A stretch of 64,000 bases of DNA from Atrichornis clamosus (taxonomy: Eukaryota; Chordata; Aves; Passeriformes; Menuridae): NCBI GenBank assembly GCA_013400975.1, contig WBMZ01011559.1, positions 81,201-145,200 of the forward strand, given 5' to 3'. The notes below the pieces were generated by a model. That model did not search any database and was not told the origin of the DNA. It saw only the letters and a program-made list of their open reading frames with translations. Shown piece by piece: positions 1 to 12,011 of the stretch (positions are counted from its first letter, which is position 1; each line of letters begins with the position of its first letter). The translations under genes and the position numbers were made by a program.

Positions 1-1095
1 TTCTAAAAAAATAAGGAACATATCCAGTTTTATAAAAAGTTACTCCTGCAAGAAGTGAATAGACAGTAGTGATCATTACTGTAAGGTCCTACAGAGCTTG
101 TTATGACAGAAATGTATATCATTCACAAATAAATAGCTTTGGATTGCATATCCAAATAAGTCATACAGCAGGTACCTCTTTTCTATATGATGTGTTAACT
201 CTGGCTGTATACAGAAAAGATTTGCATGTTATAGGCATGATGTGTAATTTCGTTTTATTCATTAATTCTCACCATTTTTCCTTTATATCCAGATATTTCA
301 TTACTGCATCACAGCATGCTGATTTTCCAACTTTTATAAGATTGCAGGATTAGAAGAGACATGCAATTTATATGACAAAATTTTGCTAGATTAGAATATG
401 TTTGCTTTATAAACTCATTATTTTCTTTAATTTTTTCATAGTATATATTCAAATTATGATAAATGAAAAAAAAGGATCAGTTTATTTATTTAAATTACTG
501 TTTATGCTTCTCCCACACCAAGGCAACATCTTTTAGACTTTCAAAAAAACCCAAAAAACAAGTGTGAATCTAAATATAGCTGTAAGCATTTCTTTAAAAA
601 GTAATTAATAAGAAAATACCAATTTGTATTTCAGTTCATGTTATAATGTTCACAATAATTTTGACTATGACTGTCCTTTAAAAATAGCTTTTAACAAGAA
701 GCTGAGGTAAAGCAGAAGGACCTTAGGAAACAAGAGGTAGTTGCCTCAGTAGCAAATTTGTAGGGGTAAATTTCAGTACATTCAGCAATTTCAGAAAAAT
801 ACGTTTTGTATCAAAAATTCTTATTGTGCTTAAGAATAGTTTAGTAGTAACACAGCTGAAATCAGCAGCATGCGTGATACCTCTGCCAGAGGAATAAAAA
901 GAAGCAGTGGTAACTGTCGAGGAAATTATTTAAAATTCTCGTAATCTAAAAAGTAAAAGAAATGTTCTCTAAAAGGTTTGGTATATGGCAAGTTATAAAT
1001 CTTTGTTTTGCTCAGTGTTGTGTTTAATTTTCATACTTTCTAGCACTGATACTGTGTTTTCCTGTGTGAATATCTCTATCATTATATCTAAAAGC

Positions 1096-1141
1096 CTATC
1101 TCTATCTCTCTATCTCTCTCTATCTATATCTTATCTCTATA
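1096..1141. repeat. TATCTC/TCTA simple repeat
   Basis: Imperfect repetition of TATCTC and TATCTCTC units over about 45 bp in intronic sequence; an ordinary microsatellite. Confidence 0.8.
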
Positions 1142-4100
1142 TCTAAAAACCTCCATCAAAAATATTTTCTTTAAAGCTTCTGTACTTAAAACCTATAAAG
1201 TGAGGCCAGCAGTTGCAAAGCTCAGCACAAGATACAATCTTGAAAAAAAATTAAGAAGTTCTAAGCTGATCCTGTGATTTTAAGACAGAACAATTACTTT
1301 TTAATCAAGACTGACGATGCTGTCTTTCTTTTGTAATTAGCTGTACACATCTATGCAATGCTGTGGAACACTGTAGTACTCAGAGAGAATGACATGAGCT
1401 ACAGGCTGTAACTCTGAGCATCTTTTCTGGAGCTATTAAAATCTCAAGCTAACTCAAAGTTTATTTCCCCCACTGAAATGCTGAAACAGAATAGAATCCT
1501 TGTTCCACTGGTAAGGTGAACAGAAAGAGGCTTGAAAAACCTAAACAAGAATGTAGGGAATAAATTTTTCTAATGACAGGAATAAGGTAAGAAAATCATA
1601 TTTGGAGTTACTGCAGGTTGCAATCTGTAACAGAGGCCATTGCTTATTGCTCTTGGAAGGTTTGTGGCCCATGGCTCAGCTGGTCACATCTGCTACGTCT
1701 GTACCCCCTCCACTTTGCATACTTGTATAAAACATGATGCAAATAGCAAGCTGAAATGTTGATACATATTTTGAAAATACAATGATTTTGGTATTCTCTT
1801 GCCATTTCTTTTGCGCTTGAAGAGAGCAGTTTTAGTCTCCAAGTACCTAATCATGCAATTTACTCAGCTGGATGTGAAGTCCTCACTGAAATTTGTGAGA
1901 GCTGGGAGAACACTGTGCAACATCTGAAGAATCCATTACATTCTGAATATATAATGTACACTGTTTATAATGTTACACAATTTTTATTATAAAATTTACT
2001 TGTGTGGTTTTCAGTATATAGAGCCTTTTTTAATTGCTGAAGATTCAGGCAAATCACCAGCATCTATATTCAGATCTCCCTATTTTTTTTTCCTTTAGGA
2101 TTACAACATATAAGTATTTAAAGTATATATGTTGTTACTGGTAACTCTCTTAAATATTATCTGCACAAATAATGAAATGTATATTGCACAAAAATTGAGC
2201 AGTGTGTAAGGAACTATAAGCATCTGAATCATCTGATTCCTGCAGTGTACTCTAAATCTTTTATGAAGAAGCTGATTTCTTTTAAAGATCAGGTTAAGTT
2301 CTTTAAGTAGTAATGTTTTATAGTCTGGAAGTGTTGGACTGCTTAATTTCAATGGAGAAAAACAAAATGGGAGTTACACGGTATTATAATGGAAATGCTG
2401 ACTCTGCCAGTACTGGAATGTCAGAGTATTTCATTTTGACTTTTCTTGCTGGACATACTTTACACTGCTAAGGATAAAATTACTTTTTAATTTACAACTT
2501 ATCTCTCTGCACTTTCTGTAGTGGTCAGAGTTCCCTATTATAATTTCTCCCTAAGGCTATATCTTAAAGTTTAACTTCAGCTGCCATTTTAAATTAACTT
2601 TAAGAGTGTGCAGAGAGGGAAACCTTTCTATTCCTCAGTGGCTCTCAAAAAACATAAGTTCCAGCAGGATTATGCATTAGAGAGAACCTTGAACTGTTTT
2701 TCTTAAGACTCTGGTGCTTACTTAGTCAGTGTACTGTTCGACTCTGTTTATATTTTGTTCAGAGTCATTAAAATCCCAGGCACACGTGCTCCTGTGTATT
2801 TCCATGCATGGAGGATTGTGAGGGCATAAAGAAAAGAAGAGTGAACTGAAAGACGTATTGTGTGAATTACTACTTGATGTCAGTGTGCATGAACTGCTGC
2901 TCACCTGGCATCTGACTGTCCTTTTTTATTTGCTGTTGTAGTTTTGCCATCATGTAGCCAGTGGAAAAGCAAAGAGGATTTAAAGTGTGAAAAACGAGTA
3001 TCTAATCATTGTTCCCCTGCTACCAAAATATCTCTGATTTGCTTCCTTGTCTATTTACTTTCCAGTCTAGTGATTGTGTTTCACTGTCTGCATAAAATAT
3101 TTAATTGCTATCATTTTAACATACAGGAAAAACAATGTAGGTGAAAACTAAGCATAGCTGAGAAAAAGCAAGGCAAAGAGTGGCATAGTGGAAATGTGTG
3201 GAAGAAGAGAAATTCTTCTCTGGTGGAAAGAGAATAAGAAGAAAGTAGGAAAGAACAGAAAATTTCAGTGTAATTTGAAATTTGGCAAGATACAAAATGG
3301 CTAATTAAATTAAGTTACATAAAATATATATTTCTTTTATTTGGTTTTTTTTTTCCTTTTTACCATTTGGTCAGCCATTATCTGACATCTTACAATAGTT
3401 TCTGTTCTCTTTCAAGGGGACAGTTCTCTACAAAATTGCATGAATGGTAGCATGGCCTGCAGGAATGCACCTACAGTGCAAACTGGAAGTCTCATTCTGT
3501 GGACTGATATGTACACATATATGCAAACCCTTTTGTTGGTTCTCTGCCTGTTTTCTTTCTATTTGCACACTTCATGCAATACTGAGAACCTACAATAAAG
3601 AGATAGGGAAATGAGTTGATATTTTAATGCTTGGTATCCAGAAGCTGTGAAACAGGTGTCTTTTTAGAACAGTGTTCTCTCTATATAGAATTTTCTTTTT
3701 CTCAAAGCATCTGCAGTGCATTTGTTCCTCTGTGTTACTTTCAGTGTCTTTTGGGTTGGGTTGGGTTTGATGTGGGATATTTTAACTCTTCAAATCTATT
3801 GTTGCTTTCTCACGGCTAAAAGGTAATCCTCTTATCCCCAAGAGGATCAGTAGGCTGGAATAGACTGGACATGAGTTAATGCTGCCCTAGTTAGCATAAA
3901 ACTGGAATTTTCTTGTGAGACTTGCTTTGTGGCTATTTTTCTGTGTCTAGCCATGAGTCCTCCTGGTATCTTTGGCTCAGTTTCCCTTTGATAGTGATTT
4001 GTAGAATCACTATCTTTAGTTATCACTAGCTTTAGTGATCCCTTTGCAGAGAGAGGGAATGCTTCAAAGATTTATCTTTGAATCTTTTTAGGAGCAGAAA

Positions 4101-4150
4101 ATTGTCTTACTGTGATTATTCCAACTGTAATGCAGTAATGCTGACTACAC

Positions 4151-4190
4151 AAATATATACATATATTTATATATATATATATATATATAA
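4151..4190. repeat. (TA)n microsatellite
   Basis: An alternating TA tract, uninterrupted for about 20 bp at 4170-4189 and interrupted before that. It is likely length-polymorphic and has no sign of function. Confidence 0.85.
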
Positions 4191-6970
4191 AAGATGAGAA
4201 AAAATCAGTCTGTGTTTGGGAAAAAAACCACTTCACTTATTTTTATTTACTGAACCTTTTTAAAATTCACTAAATCCCTAGAACTGAACTGGCAAGTGGC
4301 AAGTAATTGCTGAATAAGTATTTAAATTGAGTATTTTCGTATTCACTTAATTTTGATGTAATCACCAAAAGAAATTCATGACAAGTAATCCTCATCTTTT
4401 ATCAACATGCAGATAGAAAAAAAAACCCCAATTAGAAAACGAAAGAGAGTACAACTGAATCTATTCCGGTGTTTGTGTTTTCAAATAACTGTGCTCTTAC
4501 CAGTTATGAAGGTGAATTCTTGTTTCCGCAATAAACAGTGGAGTCCCACACCAGGTGTATTTCCCATGCATCAAACATCGCCTTAATGATAGCTGAGGTA
4601 ATTTGGTATTGAATTGCTTACTTATGTGCTTTTCTCTGTGGCAGACAGTGCCTGAGGTAGCAGGTCAGGACTTGTTTTCAGTGGTATGTCACCGATGTGA
4701 TGCAACAAGCCTCAGCCACAACTAGTGCTGAGGAATAGCTCCCACCACTTGAGACTGACCACGTGTATGCACAAATCAAGGGACAACGTAGAACTTGTCC
4801 TCTTAAGAAAATAGTTTCCTTATTAAATGTTTTCTGACAAAAAAATGTATATGGGTTTTTTGTTTTAGGTTCTTATGCTTATGACAATTTCTTAAACATT
4901 TTGTGAAGCTGGAATTGGGACACAATAGAAAGCCATACAGATTGCATGAAACTAAAACAGGATCTGTCTGAGAAAATAATTAGGCTTGGAGGAGAGGTTT
5001 TCCCTTGCAGGATGTTTCTGGAAAGGAAAGAAAAATAGAACTAATGGTTATGTAGGGCCTCATATTACAGGCTCTTGTCTGTGATTGTCTAGAAATTGAA
5101 TTAACCTCTCTCTTGTGCATATTTTTAAAAATATAACTTAGGAAAGGCTACACAGAGGTTAGGACTCTGAAGGTCTAATAATCAGAAATAGTAGCAGAGG
5201 TCCTCACACTGGTAGAAGGGACAACTTGTGACAAGAGAGGAAAGGAGGGGAAGAGGGGGAAGAGAAATGTTAATTTTGGCAGTAGAGCTGACAGAATAGA
5301 ATTGTCTCCAAGGCAAACAGTTATAAAAGTAGGCCAAAGGGGTCTACTGAGTAAACAAATGGAAGTTTGTTAGTTCTTTCCAAAAATGATACTTTCTTTG
5401 TGCACTATCTAGGCAACAGAAGACAGAAAAGGAACTTTTTAGTCATTTAGTTACAAAAGACAATTGCATATAGTTTTAATGCCACTATCAACTTTTTTTT
5501 TTGCCAGGAATAAAAGATCTATTGTTCATAAACACAGAGAGCTTACCCACAATTTTGATGTTATTAAAGGGAATTGTGTTGTGTATAAACCTGCTAGGTT
5601 TCTAAACTCTGCATTCTGAAATAAGCATGACATTTCAAGTTTCACAGCGTAATATTTTCAGAAGGATGTTTTAAAACATATTTTTAATTTATGTTAATTA
5701 CATGAAGTTTAGTAATTTTAAAAAGGAGCAATAAAAGAGAGGCAGTTCAATTGTAAAGACTCCTCACTGATTGTTACTTTGTAGTATCTATCATCCTGTA
5801 ATGTTGTATGGTTTTCCTAAATAGGTAGGAAGTGTTCTGTAACTCCTTGGAGTTAATTTGGGGGTTGCGGGTAAAGAGAAATCATCTGATAGGGAGCAGA
5901 AAAAAAAAGGTTAATTCTGAAGTATTACTGGGATATAACTGCAAAAATTCCCTGATAAACATGGACAAATTAAAGGAAAAATACCAAATTTTTTGCAGCA
6001 ATTTTTAAGTATTTTTGCAGTATTTTTAAAAATTCTGTCATCTTTTACTTTGAATTGACTATCCATGCATTTCTGAGGTTATATTTGTTAATTTAAAACA
6101 ACCCATACTACAGTTGAAAACTAAAAGTATGGGGGGAAGAGAATGAAAGATCCCTTTTGAAGCTTGCTGCTAAGAATTGCTCATTTTGTCTTTATACTCA
6201 TTACAGCAAGATTTGAATATTGGGATGTCGGAGGAAGAAGAGGGAAAGGAGGGAAGGAAGAGGACATGGAAAAGCACAGATTAAGAGTATAGGGTGAGAA
6301 GAAGGACAGAAAGAGTGGTAAAGATCAGAGTGGGTTTGCAGGACTGAAGCGGCAATAACAGGCTTGGCAAGGCTTGGCAAAATTTGTTTTCAGGATATAA
6401 GGACAATTTGAGAACAAAAGGAAGGCTGCTGCCTGATGATTTTCCTTTAGTGAGTCGCCAGCCTACCTCCCCTTGCAAAAATGCACAGCAGATCCACAGA
6501 AAACCAAGAATTATCCACTTTTCATACTTGCTGGGCTGCCAGAGATATAGCAAAATCAGAGCATAGCCTACGGGAGTAGGACTATCTGATATGAGGGAAT
6601 CAAACAGAAAAAAAGGTGAGAACTGGTACTTTCATGGCAGGAATATGAGCTGAAAAAATAGGCTAGTCCTTTAGACAGACTACACTGGAAAATGCTTGAC
6701 TGACCTGGTATAAACAAAATTATGCTGTGCTTTTACTTACTACTAAGTCACCCCAGATAAGGGTCTGTTTTGCCTCTACCTAAACGTAGCGCTTTTGTTG
6801 GGGCATACCTTTTAGGTAGTGGAAGATATATTACATACATACATAAAAATCCAGGCCTAGAAAACCAGTTTAAGTTCCTGGTCTAAGGCAAGAGCAAATC
6901 TATTTAAAACTTGCCAATATGGAACCTGTACCATGGGATTATATTAGGTTGACTTGGCATGATGGACAAA

Positions 6971-7947
6971 AATCACAGAATTGCAGAATGCATAAGGTTG
7001 GAAAGGACCACAGTGGGTTTTCTGGCCCAACCTCCCTGCTCAAGTGGGATCATCCTAGAGCACATGGCACAGGATTGCGTCCAGATAGTTCTTGAATATC
7101 TCCAGTGAGGGAGTATCAGTATCCACAACCTCTCTGGGCAATCTGTTCCAGTGCTCAGTCACCCACACAGTAAAGAAACTCTTCCTAGTATTCCAATGGA
7201 ATTTCATGTGCATCAATTTCTGCTTGTTGCCTCTTGTCCTACTGCTCAGTGCCATCCTCTTGGCACCCTCCCTTCAGACACTGAGGTCCCCTCTCAGTCA
7301 TCTCTTCTCACGGGTGAACAGGCTCATCTCCTGTCCTCACAAGAGAGGTGGTCCACTCCCTTAATCATCTTTGTTGCCCTCTCAACAGGAGCATCATGAG
7401 CTCCATGTCTCTCTTGTACTGAGGAATCCAGAACTGGTCACAGCACTCTAGGTGTGGCCTCATCAGAGCTGAGTAGAGTGGCAGGATCACCTCCCTTGGC
7501 CTGCTGGAATGCTCTTCCTAGTGTACCCCAGGACATCACTGGCCACAAGGGCACTGCTGGCTCATGGACAGCTTGTTGTCCACCAGGACCCCCAGGTCCT
7601 TCTCAGCAGAGCTGCTTTCCAGCAGCTCAGCCCCCAGCCTGTACTGAAGCATGCAGTTACTCCTCCCAGGAGCATTATCCCTCCCTCCTGCATTTTCCTT
7701 TGTTGAACTTCAGATGGTTCCTCTCTGCCCCTCTCTCCAACCTGTGTCCTACTGAAGGGCTACACAGCCCTCTGGGGTATCGGCCACTCCTCCCAGCTTT
7801 GTGTCATCAATGAACTTGCTCAGGAGGCACCTACCCCTCCAGACAAGTCACTGATGAATAAGTTGAACAATACTGGACCATGTGTTGAACCTTGGGGGAC
7901 ACCACTAGTGACAGGCCTCCAGCTAGACCCTGTGCCACTGATTACAA
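6971..7947 (-). mobile_element. CR1 LINE, 5'-truncated, antisense to PALLD
   Basis: The + strand begins with the reverse complement of the CR1 3' tail (around 6971-6990) and runs through the 3' untranslated region into the end of ORF2. On the minus strand, 7255-7055 encodes a peptide with the motif HWNRLPREVVD, typical of the C-terminal end of the CR1 ORF2 reverse-transcriptase protein. About 0.98 kb is present, against 4-5 kb for a full element. Minus-strand frames further upstream are interrupted, so the copy is dead. Truncation at the 5' end (here near 7947) is the usual outcome of target-primed reverse transcription. Exact ends are approximate. Confidence 0.9.
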
Positions 7948-8345
7948 ATTCAAATATTTTGTGTGCAGAATCAGTGGGGTTTAGGTAGATGGGAGTGATA
8001 AGTTGTATTGAAATGGATTAGACTGTGGTCAAAGCAAGCCAGTACACAAGTTATGCAGGAAAAGTTAATTCTACCCAAACCAGGACAGGGTAAGTTTTAA
8101 AATGTAGTTATTTTGTGTACAATTTTCTTAGCATTCAGAAATGTCTTCCTATCTTTGTTTAAAAGTTTGTTCTAGCAAGTTATTTCTCTGTGAATGCCAT
8201 TAAACACTCCAAAGCACCATGTGCTGATATCAGTAGCAATTTAGATTTTTGCAGCAGAGTGTAATGTCTTCTTGTGTGCAATGAGCCTGAACCAATCCTT
8301 TATATTCTTTTTTATTTTGTCTTTCTAAATGTGTGTGGGCTGCAG

Positions 8346-8524
8346 ATGGTTCTGTGAAGGAAAAGAACTCCAGAATTCCCCTGACATTCAGATCCATTCT
8401 GAAGGTGGAGGACTCCATTCACTAATTATAGTAGAAGCCTTTGAAGACGACACTGGACGCTATACTTGTCTGGCTTCAAATTCTATTGGTTCAGATAGTA
8501 CATCAGCTGAAATATTCATTGAAG
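8346..8524 (+). CDS. PALLD: PALLD exon: second half of the first Ig (I-set) domain
   Basis: The exon starts after a TGCAG acceptor (8341-8345) with the last base of a split codon and ends with the first base of a Gly codon before GTAAGA (8525). It encodes the C-strand tryptophan (WFCEGKELQNSPDIQI) and the F-strand signature DTGRYTCLASN, both typical of I-set Ig domains. The B-strand cysteine belongs to the preceding exon, which is not in view. This region corresponds to palladin Ig1, present only in the longest isoform. Ig domains of this family mediate actin and partner binding; for Ig1 the specific ligand is not shown by sequence. Splice phases match the next exon exactly. An ATG at 8329 lies in the intron before the acceptor, so it is not a start codon for this exon. 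Confidence 0.93.
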
Positions 8525-10247
8525 GTAAGAGGTAAAGTAATAATGGGTTCTATATGTTAAGATTACATGCACTATAGTGATATTTTTATATTCTTCTGCT
8601 TTCCTTTAACACATTTTGTACATCACATTATATTAATTCAGGTATTTCAAGGAGGGTATCAGGAATCATTGAGTAGATTGCTATTTATTTAGGGTACAAA
8701 TGAGATGAATGAAAAAGAAGGAACCAACGGAGCCTTTGGTGTATCATTAGCTTTTAAGCAGTACTTCTGTAAATCACTAGTTAAAGATTTGTCTAATGAT
8801 TTTCATGATAGCAGTAATCCCCATTTCAGTTCTGAACTACCTCCCAGTGCAAATAAATGTGACTGCCCCAAATGAGTCTTCTTCAGTCACGTGTAAATGT
8901 ACTATAATCTTTTATCTTTGATATACTGGTATCTTTATTTCTGGTATCTTTCAGTCACGTTAAAGTCACTTTCTGGTTTTGTCCAGAAACAACTGCTAGT
9001 TATTGTCAAAATATTTATTCACTACAAAATCAGTCATAATTCAAGTATTATTTTCTCTGATAAAAGTTAATGATGACCATGAGTAAAATTATTAAACTGC
9101 TCTGTGAATAAATTCCTTTTTTTACATCTGTCAGTCTTGCTATGTGAAAGTCCTATCTTGAAGTTTTATAACATATTACTTTGAAAGAGAGTGAACTGTA
9201 CAAGTAGGCTCCTCCACTATAATTTTTAAGGAAAACAGATTGACATACAGGCATTACTTTGTACATTAATAGACTTGATGACACACATGTGTAATACTTT
9301 CTTTTGTGCAGCAGACCCAGCCATGCAAGACCTGGTTATTCTGTGTTCTTAAGAAATGCTTCCATGTAGGCCCACTTTGAAGATTTGACATTTGCTTTTC
9401 TCTTCTCCCTTTTTCTGTGCTACTTATTGCTTTGATTTTTTTATTGTATAAACTTTGTAAACAAATAGGGTACCCAGGTATTGTTTCATTGGAATCAGTC
9501 TATGCTACACTATGCATATTGATTACAAAGTGCTTATGATTTGTATTACACGTATAGCTATCCATACATCTGCACAAATTCTTTGAGAAATAATATGTCC
9601 TGCATAAATCTCTAGAATAAATGCATGAAGTATCTGTTGCTAGGAAAAATTAAGACAAAGGGAATAAATGCTTTCATATTTTTTTCTGTAAGTGATCTCA
9701 GGGTATTGCTAAACACATATATCAAGACTTCCACTGGCAAGAAATAGCAGTACATAAATGTTATGTGTAGGTTAATGTAAATAGTCTGAAATGTGGAGAT
9801 CATGGGCAGCAAGTTTAGTCTGAAAATGTCTTGGTATACTGAGTTGCTCTTACTTAAGTCTGAAGATTTGTTATCTGTGTATAAGCCATATGTTTGCTTA
9901 AGCTTCACATTTAAAATTTAAGTAAATAAAATTATACATTTCCAGTAGAGCAGTAGTAGTCAGCAATTTTTTAATATCTTGGCCATATTTGTTTCAATAT
10001 GAAGGAAGAGAGCTAGCACCCCAGGGAAAGCAGTTTGCAATTAAATTGGCATGGTTATGATTTCTGTAACTGTTTCTGTAACATAGTTACAATCTTTATC
10101 AGATTAAAAAAAATTGCAGTATTTTGTTCCAGAGGGTTCTCAATTCTTGAAGTGAAATGCAAACGTATCACAGTTTTTCTTTGAAATTTAAACATTAAAT
10201 AAATCAGTAAAAAGGTATGAGATTATTGAAAAAACTTTCTTTTCTAG
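8525..10247 (+). other. PALLD intron (1.72 kb)
   Basis: GTAAGA donor and TTTCTAG acceptor. AT-rich unique sequence; I see no repeat or RNA gene in it. In other species a middle-sized isoform starts between Ig1 and Ig2, but no promoter-like island is visible here. Confidence 0.8.
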
Positions 10248-10314
10248 GTGCCAGTTCTACAGATTCAGAGACTGAAAGTTTAATTTTCAAATCAAAATCT
10301 GGAGCTATGCCACA
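10248..10314 (+). CDS. PALLD: PALLD exon: Ser-rich linker after Ig1
   Basis: The acceptor TTTCTAG is at 10241-10247 and the donor GTAAGT begins at 10315. The first two bases complete the Gly codon left open by the Ig1 exon; the last two start a Gln codon completed by the next exon. The peptide GASSTDSETESLIFKSKS followed by GAMPQ is an acidic, serine-rich interdomain linker, and this wording is palladin-specific. At 67 bp it is a short exon, found because it reads through in phase with neighbours of strong similarity. Its Ser/Thr residues are plausible phosphorylation targets, but no specific kinase motif is claimed. Confidence 0.92.
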
Positions 10315-10869
10315 GTAAGTGTGCAAAGTAGTACCAGTGTTGTGCAAATGTTTTTAATAAGGGACGCTGGAAAATCTTCAGTAGTTTAAGATCTGAATAA
10401 GATCTGGGGTACATTTGCATATGTCTTGTCTTTTCTACTTCTCCCATGTGGTATAAATGTGTGGTATTATAACTGCAGATTGTATTAATGTGCTTGCTTT
10501 GTCAGAGAAGTCTAGCCTTACCCTGGCAACAATTTTGTTGGTACCAACTTTTCATATTCAGAAGTAGCTTCAAGTTAACCAAGTTTTCATTTGTACCCAA
10601 TCTAGTACCTCCAAAGGAATATGTAAAGGATTACAATTAAAGAAACAAAATACATTTTAGTTTGTATCTTAAATCAGTACATTTTATTGTGTGTGAAATT
10701 GTAAATTAACCAAAGGTTGTGTTCTACTCAAGCTTCCTCCAATGTTGATCTTTTCAATTGATAATGACATACTTAAATCTTTAGAAAATATGAGGTGGCT
10801 TATGTGTTACAAACTAACACATTTTCATTTCAGATCTTATAAAGTGCTTGCTGTCTTTTTGTTTCTCAG
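10315..10869 (+). other. PALLD intron (555 bp)
   Basis: GTAAGT donor and TTTCTCAG acceptor, unique AT-rich sequence, no feature seen. Confidence 0.85.
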
Positions 10870-10975
10870 GGCCCAAAAGAAAACCACTTCTGTTTCCCTG
10901 ACAATAGGATCTTCTACACCAAAATCTGGAGTGACCACAGCTGTAATTCAGCCTATCTCTGTGCCCAGTCAGCAG
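10870..10975 (+). CDS. PALLD: PALLD exon: basic/Ser-Thr linker
   Basis: It follows the acceptor TTTCTCAG. Its first base completes Gln, giving the peptide AQKKTTSVSLTIGSSTPKSG and then VTTAVIQPISVPSQQ. It ends in phase 0 at CAG before GTATTT (10976). This is a disordered Ser/Thr/Pro linker between Ig1 and Ig2 of long palladin, highly characteristic of the gene. The open frame continues a few codons into the intron (to about 10999), but the phase-compatible next exon and the donor argue for termination of the exon at 10975. No structured domain is seen. Confidence 0.92.
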
Positions 10976-11936
10976 GTATTTTTAGACACCAATTTTTAAA
11001 TTAGTAAAAGTATTTCAAATTTTCTTTCAAAATTTCTAGCTCCTGAAAAACTCTGTCACTTTGAGGAATTATATTTTTCTAATATAAACTTACACTACTG
11101 TATTAAGAATTACAATTTCAAAAAATTAAGTATATATCTACTGAATGGGAGATAAAAGTAAATACACATATGAATTCTTACACAGTGTGTATCAACACAG
11201 CATGTAAGTAGCTGACAGATCTAGTGATGATGAAAATTAGAGTTTATCACTTAATCGTGGCTTGTTCCAGCCCCAAAAGAATGTAATACAAATGAATGCC
11301 TACAATATTTTTTAGCAAAAGTTTTAAATTTTGTTATTAAATTTAATAGTGCTGTCATTTCTTTGGGCTTTTTGGAGAAAGATAAATTCTACTATCTAGA
11401 AATTAAATATAGAAAACCTATGTTCATTTATTTTTACTAAGTCTTTAATGCCACTCTGTCTGACTTAGAGTTTGCCTATAAATCATAAAACACAAACAAA
11501 ATAAAAATATCTGTCAGCCTGTACAGGGTAAATTATTTTCCCTTCCTTAGGCTAACCTTGATAAGCTTTTAGGCACCTGGATTTATTTATCACTGCATCA
11601 GTCAAGGGATGTATTATCAGGAGAAGCAAAAATACTTCAGTGCAAAGGATTTACTTAAATGATATTAACAGGAGTCAAACTCTCAAAATACTTTTAGGCA
11701 AAGACAGTTGGACACTAAATTCTCATTGGAAGTATAGAACCCTGCAAAGCTTGCATTTTGATTTCAGAAATATGACAGATGTGAAATAGTTACGTCTCCC
11801 AAGAAGTGTGGTAGAAAGAAAACACCATAATAAGACTGCACATGTGAGCATTTGCTTTTTTGCAGAGATACATGGAGGCCTTATCATTGAAACTAGTATT
11901 CTTTCAATTTTAAAGCATTGTTGCATTGCTTTACAG
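10976..11936 (+). other. PALLD intron (961 bp)
   Basis: GTATTT donor and TTTACAG acceptor. AT-rich unique sequence; nothing further recognised. Confidence 0.82.
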
Positions 11937-12011
11937 GTTCAAAGCCCTACTTCATACCTGTACCATCTGGATGGACCTAAACCTATCTATTCTGCACCTA
12001 TTTTTACAAAG
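11937..12011 (+). CDS. PALLD: PALLD exon: linker leading into Ig2
   Basis: A 75-bp phase-0 exon between TTTACAG (ending 11936) and GTATGT (from 12012). It encodes VQSPTSYLYHLDGPKPIYSA and then PIFTK. The terminal PIFTK is the usual A-strand lead-in of an I-set Ig domain and continues as ELQNAAASEGQ in the next exon. Being symmetric in phase (0-0) and an exact multiple of three, the exon could be skipped without frameshift. Whether it is alternatively spliced cannot be told from sequence alone. Confidence 0.92.

Larger units (their letters stand above)
1..8345 (+). other. Upstream PALLD intron (partial)
   Basis: No exon could be supported here. Open frames are short, carry no recognisable domain and lack paired splice sites. 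The stretch holds a TATCTC-rich simple repeat near 1096-1141, a TA tract near 4151-4190 and one long antisense CR1 (6971-7947). The exon encoding the first half of Ig1, with its B-strand cysteine, must lie upstream of the window, or I failed to recognise it. Confidence 0.6.

Noticed and set aside
6362..6381. Tandem copy of GGCTTGGCAA
   Set aside because: A two-unit 10-bp duplication, too short to interpret.
7055..7255. 66-codon minus-strand frame with a recognisable protein motif
   Set aside because: It is the C-terminal end of CR1 ORF2, so it is part of the retrotransposon and not an independent gene.
7454..7813. 119-codon open frame on +
   Set aside because: It lies antisense inside the CR1 copy at 6971-7947; the open frame reflects the GC-rich repeat, not a gene.
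8329..8535. ATG-started frame covering the Ig1 exon, suggesting a start codon at 8329
   Set aside because: The ATG precedes the acceptor AG at 8344-8345, and palladin similarity begins only after it, so this is intron read-through.
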